Below are positions 42,645 through 53,700 of a stretch of 64,000 bases of DNA, one piece after another. Position 1 is the stretch's first letter; each line of letters starts with the position of its first letter. The notes below the pieces were generated by a model. It was not told the origin of the DNA and did not search any database. It saw only the letters and a list, made by a program, of their open reading frames with translations. Source of the DNA: a candidate division Zixibacteria bacterium RBG-1 (GTDB lineage: Bacteria; Zixibacteria; MSB-5A5; DSPP01; RBG-1); NCBI GenBank assembly GCA_000447245.1, contig AUYT01000001.1:1978001-2042000 (forward strand). Direction: 5' to 3'. The position numbers and the translations under genes were made by a program.

Positions 42645-44939
42645 ATGAATTTATCAGCCTTAAAACAATTCTTTCAAAAAGACGGAAATTTCCTGATTTT
42701 CATTTTTGTATTCAGCTTTATATTAAGGTTAATCTATCTTTTGGAAATCAAAGATAATCCTCATTTTTATAACCTCACCTTGGACCCCTTATATCACGAC
42801 AGCTGGGCTAAACAGGTAGCCGGCGGTGACTGGATAGGAAATCAGGTTTTCTTCCGGGCTCCTTTTTACCCCTATTTTTTGGCGGTTCTTTATAAAATTT
42901 TCGGCCATCATCTTTTTTTAGTCAGGTTGATTCAGCATTTAATCGGCTCCTTGTCAGTGGTTTTAATCTTTCTGATAGCGAAAAAAATCTTTGACAGGAA
43001 AGTAGCTATTTTAGCCAGTACCATAGCAGCCACTTACTGGATTTTTATCTATTACGAAGCCGAGCTTCTGCTGGATTTTCTTTTGGTTTTCTGGAGTTTA
43101 CTTTTGATCTGGTTTTTGCTTAAAGCTTACGAAAACTTAAAATCCAGCACCTGGTTTTTCTCCGGAGTTATCTTAGGTCTTTTTGCCATCACCCGTCCCA
43201 ATATATTAATCTTTCTGCCATTTCTCTTGCTGTGGATGATTTTGGCTTTGAGAAAACAGAATCCCGTTTTAAAAATTTCTCTTTTTTACGGCTGGATATT
43301 AATCGGGATGATATTGATTATTTTTCCCATCACTCTCCGGAATTTCTTAGTCGAAAAGGACCCGGTCTTGATTGCTTCTCAAGGAGGAATTAATTTTTTT
43401 ATCGGAAATAACTCCAAATCTGATGGAATGTCAGCCATTATGCCGGAGTTGGGGGATGACTGGGAATATTCCGATTGTCAATTTATAGCTGAAAAAACTT
43501 TGGACAGAAAATTGAAACCTTCAGAAGTCTCTGATTTTTACTATAAAAGAGGTTGGGATTTCATTTTCCAGCACCCTGCCCAATCTCTTATTTTGCTAAT
43601 TAAAAAACTGTATATCTTCTGGAACAAATTTGAAATCTCCAACAATCAAAATATCTATTTTTTTAAACAATATTCTGTTTTAAGTAAAATCTTGTTCTTG
43701 GGATTTTGGGTTACTGGACCTTTAGCTTTATTAGGGATTTTTTTAGCTTTAAAAAAGGGACCGCAGATTACTTTAATCTTGCTTTTTATTTTTTCCTATA
43801 TGCTGTCCGTGATAATGTTCTTTGTCAACTCCCGCTTCCGCCTGCCGGTTTTGCCATTTTTGATAATTTTAGCCGGCTTTGCTCTAATTGAACTTTACCG
43901 CATGATATCAATAAAAGAAGTCAAAAGAATCTTGTTGAGCGGAGCTGTGTTGGTCATGTTTATAATTTTGGTGAATTCCAATTTTTATGATTTGGGTAAA
44001 GGAAGTTTTGCCCAGTCATACTTTGGCTTGGGAAACATTTATCTAAATGAGTGGGATTTTGAAAAAGCACTTATACATTACGAGCTCGCTTTAGAAAAGA
44101 ATCCAACCCTTCCCAGGGCACATTTAAACCGGGGAGTAATATTCTTTAAACTTGGGAATTACACAGAAGCCGAAAAAGAGTTTCTGGAGGAAATAAAAGC
44201 AAATCCCGGAGATGAAAAGGCTTATAACAACCTCTCGGTGCTGTATAGATTGCAAGGGAAACACAGCCAAGCCATCCAGTTTGCTCAAAAAGCCATTCAA
44301 CTAAGACCTAACTATGGTTTTGCATATTATAATCTAAGTTCAGCTTATCAATCTCTAAATCAACACTCTAAAGCTGAATCAGTACTGGTTGAAGCTACTC
44401 TAATTGTCCCACAAGCCACCCAGATTCATTATATCTTGGCTATTCTATACCTAAAAAAAAACCAACTCGAGAAAGCTCAGAAGCAATTCAACTTAGTCAT
44501 AAGTACACCCCAGGTCAAAGGGGAAGATTATGATTTGAGCCAAATCTCCGGGTTGGAGAAAAGCACTTTGGAGTATATTGAAGTGAAAGCTAACAGTTTC
44601 TACAATTTGGGACTGATATATGGTTTAAAAGGAGAGCTAGATTCAGCTGAAGAAAGTTTTAAAAACGCGCTGCAGGTAAAACCTAATTGGTCTGAAGCCC
44701 ACAGCAATTTGGGAAAAGTGTATGAACTTAAAAATGATTTTACTCAAGCTCTACACCATTTTGAAGCCGCTGTCAGAAATTCTCCCCAGAAAGCCATCTA
44801 TCATTATAACCTGGGCCTGATATATCTAAAATCAGGGGATAAAGAAATGGCCCTAAGGTCTTTGCAAATGGCTACGACTTTAGAGCCCAACTTCAAACCA
44901 GCCAAAGAGGTCTTAAGGCAACTCAAAAGGAAAAACTAA
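42645..44939 (+). CDS. GT39-type glycosyltransferase fused to a TPR domain
   Basis: This 764-residue protein has an N-terminal membrane part (about 1-445, around eleven helices) of the protein-O-mannosyltransferase/ArnT (GT39, GT-C) type. In it, LDPLYHDSWAKQVAGGDW (with the catalytic Asp region) and FFRAPFYPYFLAVLYKIFG are typical first-loop motifs. Residues about 460-755 are seven or more TPR units such as YFGLGNIYLNEWDFEKALIHY and AYNNLSVLYRLQGKHSQAI. Such enzymes move a sugar from a polyprenyl-phosphate donor across the membrane side; the TPRs would recruit a protein partner. The layout recalls eukaryotic TMTC proteins. It starts 49 bp after the MFS gene. Confidence 0.85.
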   Translation: MNLSALKQFFQKDGNFLIFIFVFSFILRLIYLLEIKDNPHFYNLTLDPLYHDSWAKQVAGGDWIGNQVFFRAPFYPYFLAVLYKIFGHHLFLVRLIQHLIGSLSVVLIFLIAKKIFDRKVAILASTIAATYWIFIYYEAELLLDFLLVFWSLLLIWFLLKAYENLKSSTWFFSGVILGLFAITRPNILIFLPFLLLWMILALRKQNPVLKISLFYGWILIGMILIIFPITLRNFLVEKDPVLIASQGGINFFIGNNSKSDGMSAIMPELGDDWEYSDCQFIAEKTLDRKLKPSEVSDFYYKRGWDFIFQHPAQSLILLIKKLYIFWNKFEISNNQNIYFFKQYSVLSKILFLGFWVTGPLALLGIFLALKKGPQITLILLFIFSYMLSVIMFFVNSRFRLPVLPFLIILAGFALIELYRMISIKEVKRILLSGAVLVMFIILVNSNFYDLGKGSFAQSYFGLGNIYLNEWDFEKALIHYELALEKNPTLPRAHLNRGVIFFKLGNYTEAEKEFLEEIKANPGDEKAYNNLSVLYRLQGKHSQAIQFAQKAIQLRPNYGFAYYNLSSAYQSLNQHSKAESVLVEATLIVPQATQIHYILAILYLKKNQLEKAQKQFNLVISTPQVKGEDYDLSQISGLEKSTLEYIEVKANSFYNLGLIYGLKGELDSAEESFKNALQVKPNWSEAHSNLGKVYELKNDFTQALHHFEAAVRNSPQKAIYHYNLGLIYLKSGDKEMALRSLQMATTLEPNFKPAKEVLRQLKRKN

Positions 44940-44975
44940 CCCTAACCCCCATCTGTTAATCAGATCTATCCAAAG

Positions 44976-46850
44976 CTATTGAGGGAAGTTACATTCTATA
45001 AGATTAAACCATTGCAATAACATACGGGTTGCGTCCTCGGCTTGAGTTTGATTCATATAATATAAAGGAAAAGTGAATTCTGCGGTCCTGAAAATAGGCT
45101 TCCCCGCCAAATCAGGGTCAGGGTATGTAGCTTGAAATTTAGGACCTTCATATCTCAAGCCACAGGGTTTTCCATGTAAAGGTGAGGCATTCCCCCTATA
45201 AGATTTAAACAGATATAAGGCCTCTGCCGGATTAGCGCCGCTGCCAATGGTGTTGTAATCAACCCCTGGCAGTTTATCATAAAAGATTAATGATACCCCT
45301 GATTTCTTGGTGGTCAGAGCCTTCACTTTCAGGGTATCAACTTCTATGCTGGGCCAACCGGCCAGCAGAGGGTCAGCGCCAATGAATTCTTCATTCCGTT
45401 GTCTATACCACGCGGTGTCCTTGGGGAGTACCTTGCAGGCCGGACTCAAAGGAGGACAGTTGCCGCTGTCCCCCAGGGATGTCCACTCAGAGAAATAAAC
45501 CTCCTTTACTCCACAGAAATTAAATCCCATAAGGTAAGACCGTTTGGCGTCCAGTGCAAATAAGCTCTTCAAATCTTTCCTCTGTGCGAAGCCAGACCTT
45601 ACGTTGAAATTATTCATTCCCATAAGCCACACTTTACCACCCACTGACAGATATTTCACCAATTGAGAATAGGTGGTCTCGTTGGGAGTGTTATTCAGAA
45701 GATCATGGTTTATCAAAAGTATCATCTTATACTGGGAAAGTAAAGATTCCGGTGGAGATTCACGCAGACGGACGAAAATAAAATCGGAATCGGCGATAGA
45801 AACACCGGCATTGGCAAAGAGTGTCTGATAAAACATTCTCACCTTGGCAGAGTCCAGCTCATATCCAAAAGGGGCCGGGCTATAATAAGTGACATCCACG
45901 GCCAAAACATTTTTGTTGCAGACTGGTCTTATAACTAAGAAAACGGCGGTAGCCAGAGTTGGGTCAGGAATCAGTGCATCATCCCTGGCCCTGGTTCTGA
46001 AGAGATACCAACCGGTTTCCAGAGTTGCCAAATTCGATGCAAGTCCTCTAGGCAAAATCACTGTTTTCCAGGGGACCCAGGCTGTGTCAGCCAAAAGTTT
46101 ATTTGGATCCGGATTAACCGGGTCTACACTGCCTTTACTCGGAAATGGACCATACAACTCTATATGGTATTCAAACTCCGGTTGAGCCCTGGGATAATCA
46201 GAAGAATCTGAACCGGACCAGTCTATTCTTATCCCCTTCCAGGTTGCAGTTGTTTCTGGCAAACTGTAGTGAACCTCTGCTGCGTTAAACCCTTCAATCT
46301 TGGTGTTGGGGGCATGATTATTCCTACTGAACAAGCGGTAGACGACAACCGAGGAAGTCCCCAGGTTATCAACCGCCCTCAAGAAAAGATATTGTTGGAT
46401 GAAAACAGTGCTATCCGACGAGGCGAAAAGCTGGATTTGGGCGTTGGTCTGTCCTTTTCCTCTTTCTGTGGCCAAGACAATCCCTTGGATTCTCTGTTCC
46501 CCCAAGCCCTCCAAGCTGTCTGCCCACAAAGAGCAGCTGGCGACCCAGTTGAAGCCACCAAAGTTTCGCAAAATATTGGCGAACCCGTCTGCCGTTAAGC
46601 CCAAAACTGCTATTTGGGAAGTGGTGACTACTGCATATTGATATTCGGCCACATAGCCATCTATATCTTTTCCGAACCAGTAAACCGTGGGCTTGGAAGT
46701 GACCGTGGTGCTGTCTGGGGGAACATTGGCAAAAGCGATTTCCGGAGGAATGTTGGCCGGACGGTTACCGGTTATTTTAGAGCAATGATAAAACAATAAA
46801 GTTGAAAAAACTAAACCAGCTATAATAGAAAGCAAAAAGCTTCTTTTCAT
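44976..46850 (-). CDS. exported surface protein of unknown function, possible lipoprotein
   Basis: This 624-residue protein has a signal sequence ending in FYHCSK (possible lipid-anchored Cys23, though the lipobox is poor). It then shows fibronectin/Ig-like segments rich in Pro and Tyr (EIAFANVPPDSTTVTSKPTVYW). A centre around MILLINHDLLNNT and GGKVWLMGMNNF looks like a Rossmann/glutamine-amidotransferase-like domain, without recognisable catalytic residues. It closes the TonB-receptor operon and is preceded by a PorV-family gene at a 21 bp gap. Confidence 0.65.
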   Translation of the reverse strand: MKRSFLLSIIAGLVFSTLLFYHCSKITGNRPANIPPEIAFANVPPDSTTVTSKPTVYWFGKDIDGYVAEYQYAVVTTSQIAVLGLTADGFANILRNFGGFNWVASCSLWADSLEGLGEQRIQGIVLATERGKGQTNAQIQLFASSDSTVFIQQYLFLRAVDNLGTSSVVVYRLFSRNNHAPNTKIEGFNAAEVHYSLPETTATWKGIRIDWSGSDSSDYPRAQPEFEYHIELYGPFPSKGSVDPVNPDPNKLLADTAWVPWKTVILPRGLASNLATLETGWYLFRTRARDDALIPDPTLATAVFLVIRPVCNKNVLAVDVTYYSPAPFGYELDSAKVRMFYQTLFANAGVSIADSDFIFVRLRESPPESLLSQYKMILLINHDLLNNTPNETTYSQLVKYLSVGGKVWLMGMNNFNVRSGFAQRKDLKSLFALDAKRSYLMGFNFCGVKEVYFSEWTSLGDSGNCPPLSPACKVLPKDTAWYRQRNEEFIGADPLLAGWPSIEVDTLKVKALTTKKSGVSLIFYDKLPGVDYNTIGSGANPAEALYLFKSYRGNASPLHGKPCGLRYEGPKFQATYPDPDLAGKPIFRTAEFTFPLYYMNQTQAEDATRMLLQWFNLIECNFPQ

Positions 46851-46871
46851 AATCTTTGTTCCTCCGTTACT

Positions 46872-47858
46872 TTAGAATGACAATAGAAGTGAAAATCGGT
46901 GGAAGGTGGATAAAACCCCGGAGTCTTGGAAGGCGTAGTCGATTTTGACTTCTTTGGCGATCAGATTTTTAAATTTTAATCCGGCACCCAAGGTAATCCC
47001 TCCCACATAATCGTCGTGGGTAAATTGATTGCCGGCTCTCAAGGCCACCCAATTATCAAACCAATACTCCACTCCGGCCCGGTATTTTTCTAAGTTGTCG
47101 CTGGGATGGCTCAATTCTGCTGCGAAGACGGCTCGGTGCTGATGATTGTTGACAATATCAATGGAGCCGCCAAATTTAAAATCAATCGGTAAAGGATAGC
47201 CTTCACGCACGAATTTCAAATCCGGCCCGAAATTAGAGATTAGCATGCCGATTCTCAATCCCCGATAGCCGGTATTATAAATCGTTCCCACATCCGCTGC
47301 CCAGCCCGTGGCTCTGAAATTTTCATTGACTCCATTGGTGACATTAAAAATGTCGTCTCCGTAAAGTTCGGCAATATATTTACCGGTGAACCCTAAGCTC
47401 AAGCGGTCAGTCAGAAAGCGAGCGTAGCTGACAGTAACCGCGTAACCTTTGGGACTAAAGGTTTGTCCGCTGGAAAAATCAGGATCAGGGTGGGCATAAT
47501 CGGTAAGCAGAATATCTCCGGCATCCAGCGCGAATACCCCCAGTCCAAGAACTCCACCCAATTTAGGAAAGGGGAACACAAATGAGCCGAATTCGAAACG
47601 AATATCAGCCGGATAACTGATATGGGTGAACATGGCTTGTTTTCCCTGCACCCAGGTCAGACCAGCCGGATTATAGAAAATTGCCGATGCGTCATCGGCT
47701 ATCCCCAAAAAGGCCTCTCCCATACCCACCGCTCTGGCCGAAACTCCCACTTGTAAGAATTTAGCCCCCGCTGTTCCGGTCTTAGCTTGTCCCCAAACCG
47801 ACTTAAATGGTAAAGCCAGCATTATTAAACCCATTAAAATTATTTCAAATTTTTTCAT
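46872..47858 (-). CDS. PorV/PorQ-family outer-membrane barrel
   Basis: This 328-residue protein is of normal length for the PorV/PorQ (UPF0164) family. After a signal peptide it has GTAGAKFLQVGVSARAVGMG, then AFLGIADDASAIFYNPAGL, which is diagnostic, and a 14-strand-type barrel ending in Phe. In Bacteroidota these barrels serve type IX secretion and cargo attachment. Its neighbour upstream carries a T9SS-like C-terminal domain, fitting a dedicated partner role. Confidence 0.92.
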   Translation of the reverse strand: MKKFEIILMGLIMLALPFKSVWGQAKTGTAGAKFLQVGVSARAVGMGEAFLGIADDASAIFYNPAGLTWVQGKQAMFTHISYPADIRFEFGSFVFPFPKLGGVLGLGVFALDAGDILLTDYAHPDPDFSSGQTFSPKGYAVTVSYARFLTDRLSLGFTGKYIAELYGDDIFNVTNGVNENFRATGWAADVGTIYNTGYRGLRIGMLISNFGPDLKFVREGYPLPIDFKFGGSIDIVNNHQHRAVFAAELSHPSDNLEKYRAGVEYWFDNWVALRAGNQFTHDDYVGGITLGAGLKFKNLIAKEVKIDYAFQDSGVLSTFHRFSLLLSF

Positions 47859-47877
47859 AAATCATCTCCTTTTTCGG

Positions 47878-50655
47878 CTATTTAATAATAACCAGCTTTC
47901 CTATCTGGGTCTTTACCCCAGGGGCTTGTACCGTAAAAAGATAAATTCCTGAGACAACCGCTTGGCTGTTATTCGACAAAAGACACCAGGTGTCGTGGGC
48001 ATCGTTCGGGTTATCATCCGCCGCACAATTATTGGTGCGGGACTGCCCCTGTTTTATGCTAACCACTTCATCTCCAGCTAAAGTGAATACTTTAATAGTG
48101 TAATCGGGTGGCAGATTTATGAAATGGATTTTCCTGCCGGCTGGGAGTGAAGGGTCATCCAGGGAGCCAGGGAAATTGGAATAGTCCTCCGTTATCTTAT
48201 AAGGATTTGGATATGCCACCACTTTTTTACCTAGGGAAGCCGCTTTTTGGGGAGAATCAATGGGATAAATTAATTTTGAGTTGGCCAGGGCACTGGTCTC
48301 CAAAGAGGCCAGATTGGTGAGAGGGTTCCCATAGTCAAAAGTGGTTACAGCCAGATAAGCCGGCTGACTGGGAGCTAAACCAGGAATATCATATTCGTAA
48401 TCATAATAGCGGTCATCATTAGGACCTATCAAGCCATTCACCAGACTATCTCTTCTGGCTTTCAGTAAATCTCTTCTAAGCCTGGCTTCGACAGTTAAGG
48501 TATCACGAGTCGTATCGGCAACTAGGCCTTCTTTGTACAAAGTTTTCAACTGCACCAAATCTTGGTTCCAATCCTGAATATCAAAAAAAACAGAATCTTT
48601 CGACAGCTGACCGGTAGCTTCATCTCTATGAGTATAAAGTTTAAAACTAGGGCTGATTTCTAAAGTATCTTTTGCGGTTGCCTGATATACGTAGGGATGC
48701 TTTTGAGTCCAGCGAAGAACATCCACGGCAGTGCAGTTGTTGGGGTCCAGGCAGAAGGACAGGGTATCAAAAGGGCAAGGCCTACTTCCTCCACAGGGGT
48801 CGTCTTGCTGGAACAAGGTAATCAGAGAATCCAAACTCAAAGAGGGAAGCTTATAGACCCATCTCTTCTTGACTTTGTCATAATAATGCAGTCGATAATC
48901 AATTTTGTCATAAGAGGCCAAGAGCGCATAATCAGTTACCAATCCGGTCCGGCTTAACATGATCCGGTATCCCTCAAAATCGATTTCGTTGGTGAAAGGG
49001 TCTGAATCTTCTTCGGTTTTTCGACCATTCCATTTAAGCTTCACTCTGCCAGATTCGCTTTCAAAGGCTAGGTCCGGAGGCGGAGGAGGTGGCGGTCCTT
49101 TAAAATCAGGTTCTCCATCCCCGGTATAATAAATCGTATCTCCTGCGATGACTCTAAATTTTCCTCTAAAACCATCGGTGTCGGTATCCACTCCCGGATT
49201 ATCGTAGACCCACGAGGCCCACTGGGCGTTGACCCCGAACGCTGTAAAATCAAGCTTGTCATAATAATTAAAGACCGCGGCGCTGTCAGTGGCAGTATAC
49301 GCATTAAAATCAGTGGGGCCGACGTGGAATTCTTTGCCAGCCACATATCCTAAGGTCAGCGGAAGGGTTTCATCCGGATCAACAGTAAAAGGTCCAAATG
49401 AGAGTAAATAACGGGTGTCATAACCGTCGGCAACATCGGCCAGATTGGTGGGCGAAATCTGTTTCTGGTCTACCCAACCCTCTCGCTCCCAAATGTCTGC
49501 CAGAGCCGCAAACAATTGGTCATAATCAAACTCATTGTTACTCATGATGAAATATTTAGAGCGGTCAGATTCCGGAGTACCGGATTGGCCGTTGGGAACG
49601 AAATAGTTTGGACGTCTCGCCAGATTTTGCTGCCTCCAAGGTCCAAAATCCAACTTTGGATCTCCATTAGAAACCCACCAGTTAAAGGAATAATTTATAT
49701 CTTCGCTGGGAGACCTGACCACTCTGGTGCCGGTGATACCGGTAGGGCTAAGATTATCTTGGAAAACATCACCTTCCGACTTAGCTACCGTACGCCCGTC
49801 ATTATCAGCTATCCAAGCCACGTTAATGGTATCTTCATAAGGCGGACCCAGAGTTGAAGTAACCGCTAAGCGAAACCCGCAAATATCATCTGCAAAGCCG
49901 CCTCCATCATGATCCGGATTATACACATCCGCGTCAATATAGATGCCCATAAAAAGGTTTTTCAGCCGGGTTGGTCCGATATTTTTTATGAAAAAGTCAA
50001 ACAGCACGAAATCTTTGGCATAGTCATAGCTCCAGCTATAACTTTTCTGGGTGATTTCCATTAATAACGGCACATGCGGGCCATCTATGGGGTCCGCACC
50101 CACAATGGAAGGGTCGGTTATGGTGTCGTAATAGAGGCCGATAAAATCCAATTCAGAAATGGCCAAAACCGAATCATAGTCAGTTACACAGGTCCCGTGT
50201 CGATATCCGGCTGGCCTGGTGGTCCGGGATATAATGGGGACGGTGGTCGACGCATTCATTTCCGAAACTGCCTGCCAACCGTCAGCCCCCACCGATACCA
50301 AAGTATCTGTATCGTTGACCACTGCCCCTATCCAGACTGCGCCGATGTAAAGATATTCAATACCGGAACCGGCTGGAAACTGACAGGAAGGAGCGAATAG
50401 TCCGGTACAGCCATCCCGTATGCCTCTTCCATCCTGAGCGCCAAATTGGCCGTAATTGGTAATCGACAGCCACATATTCCCCACATTATGTACTCTCGTC
50501 TGATTCAAGGGGTCAGCGGCAGTTGACGGAGTTTTATAGGGCAACTTATGATTATCGCTTTTCATTCTGGCTTCACTGTGGGTAAAAGCTGAAATCAAAA
50601 AAGCCGCGACAATTATAATTTTTAATGACAAACTCTTGCTCTTTTTATTAGACAT
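47878..50655 (-). CDS. large secreted protein with T9SS-like C-terminal domain
   Basis: This 925-residue protein has a signal peptide (to about residue 29). Long beta-rich regions with DxDxDG-like stretches follow (PGVDTDTDGFRGKF), and the C-terminus reads VVAYPNPYKITEDY ... YTIKVFTLAGDEVV ... VSGIYLFTV ... KLVIIK, a type IX sorting domain. No enzymatic motif is evident. It is located between the TonB receptor and the PorV-family gene, suggesting a surface partner of the receptor. A polyproline stretch (GPPPPPPPDLAFE) separates two halves, and the second half has fibronectin-like character. Confidence 0.8.
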   Translation of the reverse strand: MSNKKSKSLSLKIIIVAAFLISAFTHSEARMKSDNHKLPYKTPSTAADPLNQTRVHNVGNMWLSITNYGQFGAQDGRGIRDGCTGLFAPSCQFPAGSGIEYLYIGAVWIGAVVNDTDTLVSVGADGWQAVSEMNASTTVPIISRTTRPAGYRHGTCVTDYDSVLAISELDFIGLYYDTITDPSIVGADPIDGPHVPLLMEITQKSYSWSYDYAKDFVLFDFFIKNIGPTRLKNLFMGIYIDADVYNPDHDGGGFADDICGFRLAVTSTLGPPYEDTINVAWIADNDGRTVAKSEGDVFQDNLSPTGITGTRVVRSPSEDINYSFNWWVSNGDPKLDFGPWRQQNLARRPNYFVPNGQSGTPESDRSKYFIMSNNEFDYDQLFAALADIWEREGWVDQKQISPTNLADVADGYDTRYLLSFGPFTVDPDETLPLTLGYVAGKEFHVGPTDFNAYTATDSAAVFNYYDKLDFTAFGVNAQWASWVYDNPGVDTDTDGFRGKFRVIAGDTIYYTGDGEPDFKGPPPPPPPDLAFESESGRVKLKWNGRKTEEDSDPFTNEIDFEGYRIMLSRTGLVTDYALLASYDKIDYRLHYYDKVKKRWVYKLPSLSLDSLITLFQQDDPCGGSRPCPFDTLSFCLDPNNCTAVDVLRWTQKHPYVYQATAKDTLEISPSFKLYTHRDEATGQLSKDSVFFDIQDWNQDLVQLKTLYKEGLVADTTRDTLTVEARLRRDLLKARRDSLVNGLIGPNDDRYYDYEYDIPGLAPSQPAYLAVTTFDYGNPLTNLASLETSALANSKLIYPIDSPQKAASLGKKVVAYPNPYKITEDYSNFPGSLDDPSLPAGRKIHFINLPPDYTIKVFTLAGDEVVSIKQGQSRTNNCAADDNPNDAHDTWCLLSNNSQAVVSGIYLFTVQAPGVKTQIGKLVIIK

Positions 50656-50746
50656 AAATCTTTCCTCCTAAAAACAAATTGGTAACCCTCTGGATTTCCA
50701 AAACACACTGTTTAAGTCTATCAAAATCTTTTGTTATGCTTTGCAA

Positions 50747-53700
50747 TTAAAACTGCATTGATAATCCCACCCTGATGTTACGGCCATATTCATAGTTTAA
50801 GGGAGATTGGTCAATTTCCCGTCCCGGAAGCACTATGCCATTGGGATTCTGTTTTGTGTCGGGCCTTCCGGTGTTGGGGTAGACATCGATTATATTTTTC
50901 TTATTAAAGACGTTGTTAACCCAGAAAGAGAAAGAGTAGTTCAGTTTCCAAATGTTGAAATCTTTGTGGAATCTCAAATCAACTTTACTGGTGGCTGGCA
51001 TTCTCTTGGAATTTTTGGGCGGGTCTTGAGCTCCCACCAAGAAAATGTACTCTCCTGGAAAATTTCTGTCAGGTGTAAAAGGATAGCCGGTGCGGTACTG
51101 CCACAATATATTGATTCCCCAACTATCCGGCATCCTGGCCCCAAACAGATAAGGGTGATCGCCTTTATTAATCAAAATGTCTGTATTTACCGTAATCTGG
51201 TGACGAACATCCCAATCCAAAGGATACTCCTGCAAGGGGATTTTATCCACTCCGCCAGCCGCGGAAGCGTAGTAATTGGAAACTTCGGCCGAGTTCTTTC
51301 CATAAGCAAAAGCGTATTGATAATTCACGTAACCCGAAACATAGTTGCCGTAGGTTTTATCCAACTGCACTTCCAGACCCCGGGACCGTCCGTAATCGTT
51401 GTTGTCATAAAAGTTTGTACTAAATGTGCCACTGGTGACCTGTCGGGTGTTCAGCAGGCCATAAATATCCTTGTAAAATCCAGACAGGTCCAGACGGTAA
51501 ACATCCGAAATGGCATACTGGATTCCCAACTCGTAGGAAACTGTCTTCTGGAAATCTAAGTTAAAGTTCCCTACCAGTCTGTTTGCCGTAGAAGCTTGAG
51601 TCCCTCGGGCATAGATAAATTGAAATTCGGGTAGCTGGTAGAAATGTCCGTAGTTGAAATAAACTTTGGCTTTATCAGTCACAGGATACGAGACTCCCAG
51701 ACGAGGTGAAACCACGTTGCGTCCCCGGACAATCGTTTCCCGGGTTAATCTTTGAAGTTCGGCAATCTCTTCTTCCAATTGGTAAATATCTTCGGACTGA
51801 AGGTAGAAATCGTATCTTAAACCCAACTTAGCAATCATAGTCCCGTATTCCAGCTTATCCTGGATATACATGGCTCCCCGAGTGGGTTCCCGAACATAGA
51901 AATTCCGGAAGAGACCATGTTCTGGCCAAGGCCCGTTGTCCACAATCGCTCCGTTGTATCGATCATAGGGATATCTTATGTCCGCATAATATAACCTGTT
52001 GTACTCGACCATGGCTCCGGTCTTGAATTCGTGCTCTTTGCGAATCTGGCTGGTCAGGTCAAATTTTAAAGTCCATAAGGTGCTGTGGCGATTTTGATAA
52101 TACTGTCTTCTTTCCCCTCCCCGGTCGAAAAATCCATCAGCATTATCCCACTGTCCATTTCCATTCAGATCTGTATAGGGTTCGCCGGGATCCCAAGTTC
52201 TATTAATATTATCAAACTTACCGTTTTTATTCCGGTCCACAAATGGCACTCCGGGTGCCCAGGGATCGGTGGGACTGTCATATCTTCCATTGCGGTTCAA
52301 ATCATTATTATCCGGACAAATACAGGTAACAAATTTATCCAACACCTGGTCATAGTAGCCGTTGAAAATACGCTCGATCCAGATCTCACCCGGGTCCCAA
52401 ACTCCGTTCTTCGGTGCTAAATCGAAAAACGGCTCTCTCTCCTCGTAAATTCCGTTTCTATCCACATCCGTAAACGGCTCTCCCAGATTGATATCTCCGT
52501 CCAGAAAAGGTTCCGGATTGTCGATCCCCGTGGCACCGGCGGCTATTGAAGCTCTTTCCGGATCAAATCTTCCATTGCTGTCTGTATCTACAAATGGCTC
52601 GGCTCCATTCCATAACCCATCTCCTGCTAAATCTTGCAAATCCGTATTAAATTCATCCACCCCTTGTTCGAAGATGCCGTTTCCATTTCTGTCCGTAAAC
52701 GGCTCTCCCGGATCCCATATTCCATTCTTCCCTTTATTGTTATCTATAAACGGCTCCCCTATGTCATATTTCCCGTTTCCGTTAACGTCCCAGAACCTTT
52801 CCGCATCGTCCCAGACCCCATTGCCATTAATATCCGTGAAGCGCTCCCATTCGTCACGGAAAGGATACATCCCTGGATCTAACCCTCCCCCGGGGTTATT
52901 GGGATCGCCGGGTTGCTGCAAAAAGTCGTAGTCAAATTTGCTCAGCTGAATGTCATAAAAAGTGCTCTTGCTAACATTGTGGGTATACTGCAAACTCAAA
53001 ATTTTTTTTTCTTCCTGGTATTGGGGTACGTTTGCGGCGGCGTACCTATACTGCCAGAGGTCTATTTCTCCCCGGGTTTCATAAGAGGGATTGAAGAATA
53101 AAGAATAGCGGCTGACATCTCTTTTATAGGAAAAGACCAATTTTTTGGAAGGAGTGGCTTTGTAAGCCAGTTTAACCGAACCGGTGTACTGATTATACAT
53201 TCTTTCCGGAATCTTTATCCCGGTTCCATGGAAACCAAATTTTGCCCAGCTGAATAAATCGTCTTGCCTGAATTGCCTTTCCAGGTGAGACGGAGCGTAT
53301 TTATTGATGGGTGCAAAGCCGTCGGTCTTGAAGGCATCGAAACTAACCACGTAAGTTAATTTATCTCCCAAAAATTTTATCCCTAGAGACGGTAACAAAT
53401 GTTTGCTTATCAGAGGGTCCGGACCGTTGAGTTGGATTTCAATCCTATCGGTATTGAAGGAGTATTTATTCAATTTTGAATCACCGAAATCGTCAGTTAA
53501 GAATTCAAAATACCCTTTAGTAGCTGTGGGATTTCCTTCTTTGGTTACAATATTTATAATCGCCGATTGGGTGTTCCCGTATTCAGCATCAAATCCGCCT
53601 TTAAGAACCGAGACCTCTTCAATATTTTGAGAGGAGATACTCATTCCCCCCTTGACCGCTCCCAATCCTCCTAAAGGATCTCGGGTAGCCACTCCATCCA

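Noticed and set aside
52085-53101. Several plus-strand open frames opposite the TonB receptor
   Set aside because: They are shadows of the repetitive Asp/Asn/Gly coding sequence; none has an RBS or a recognisable product.
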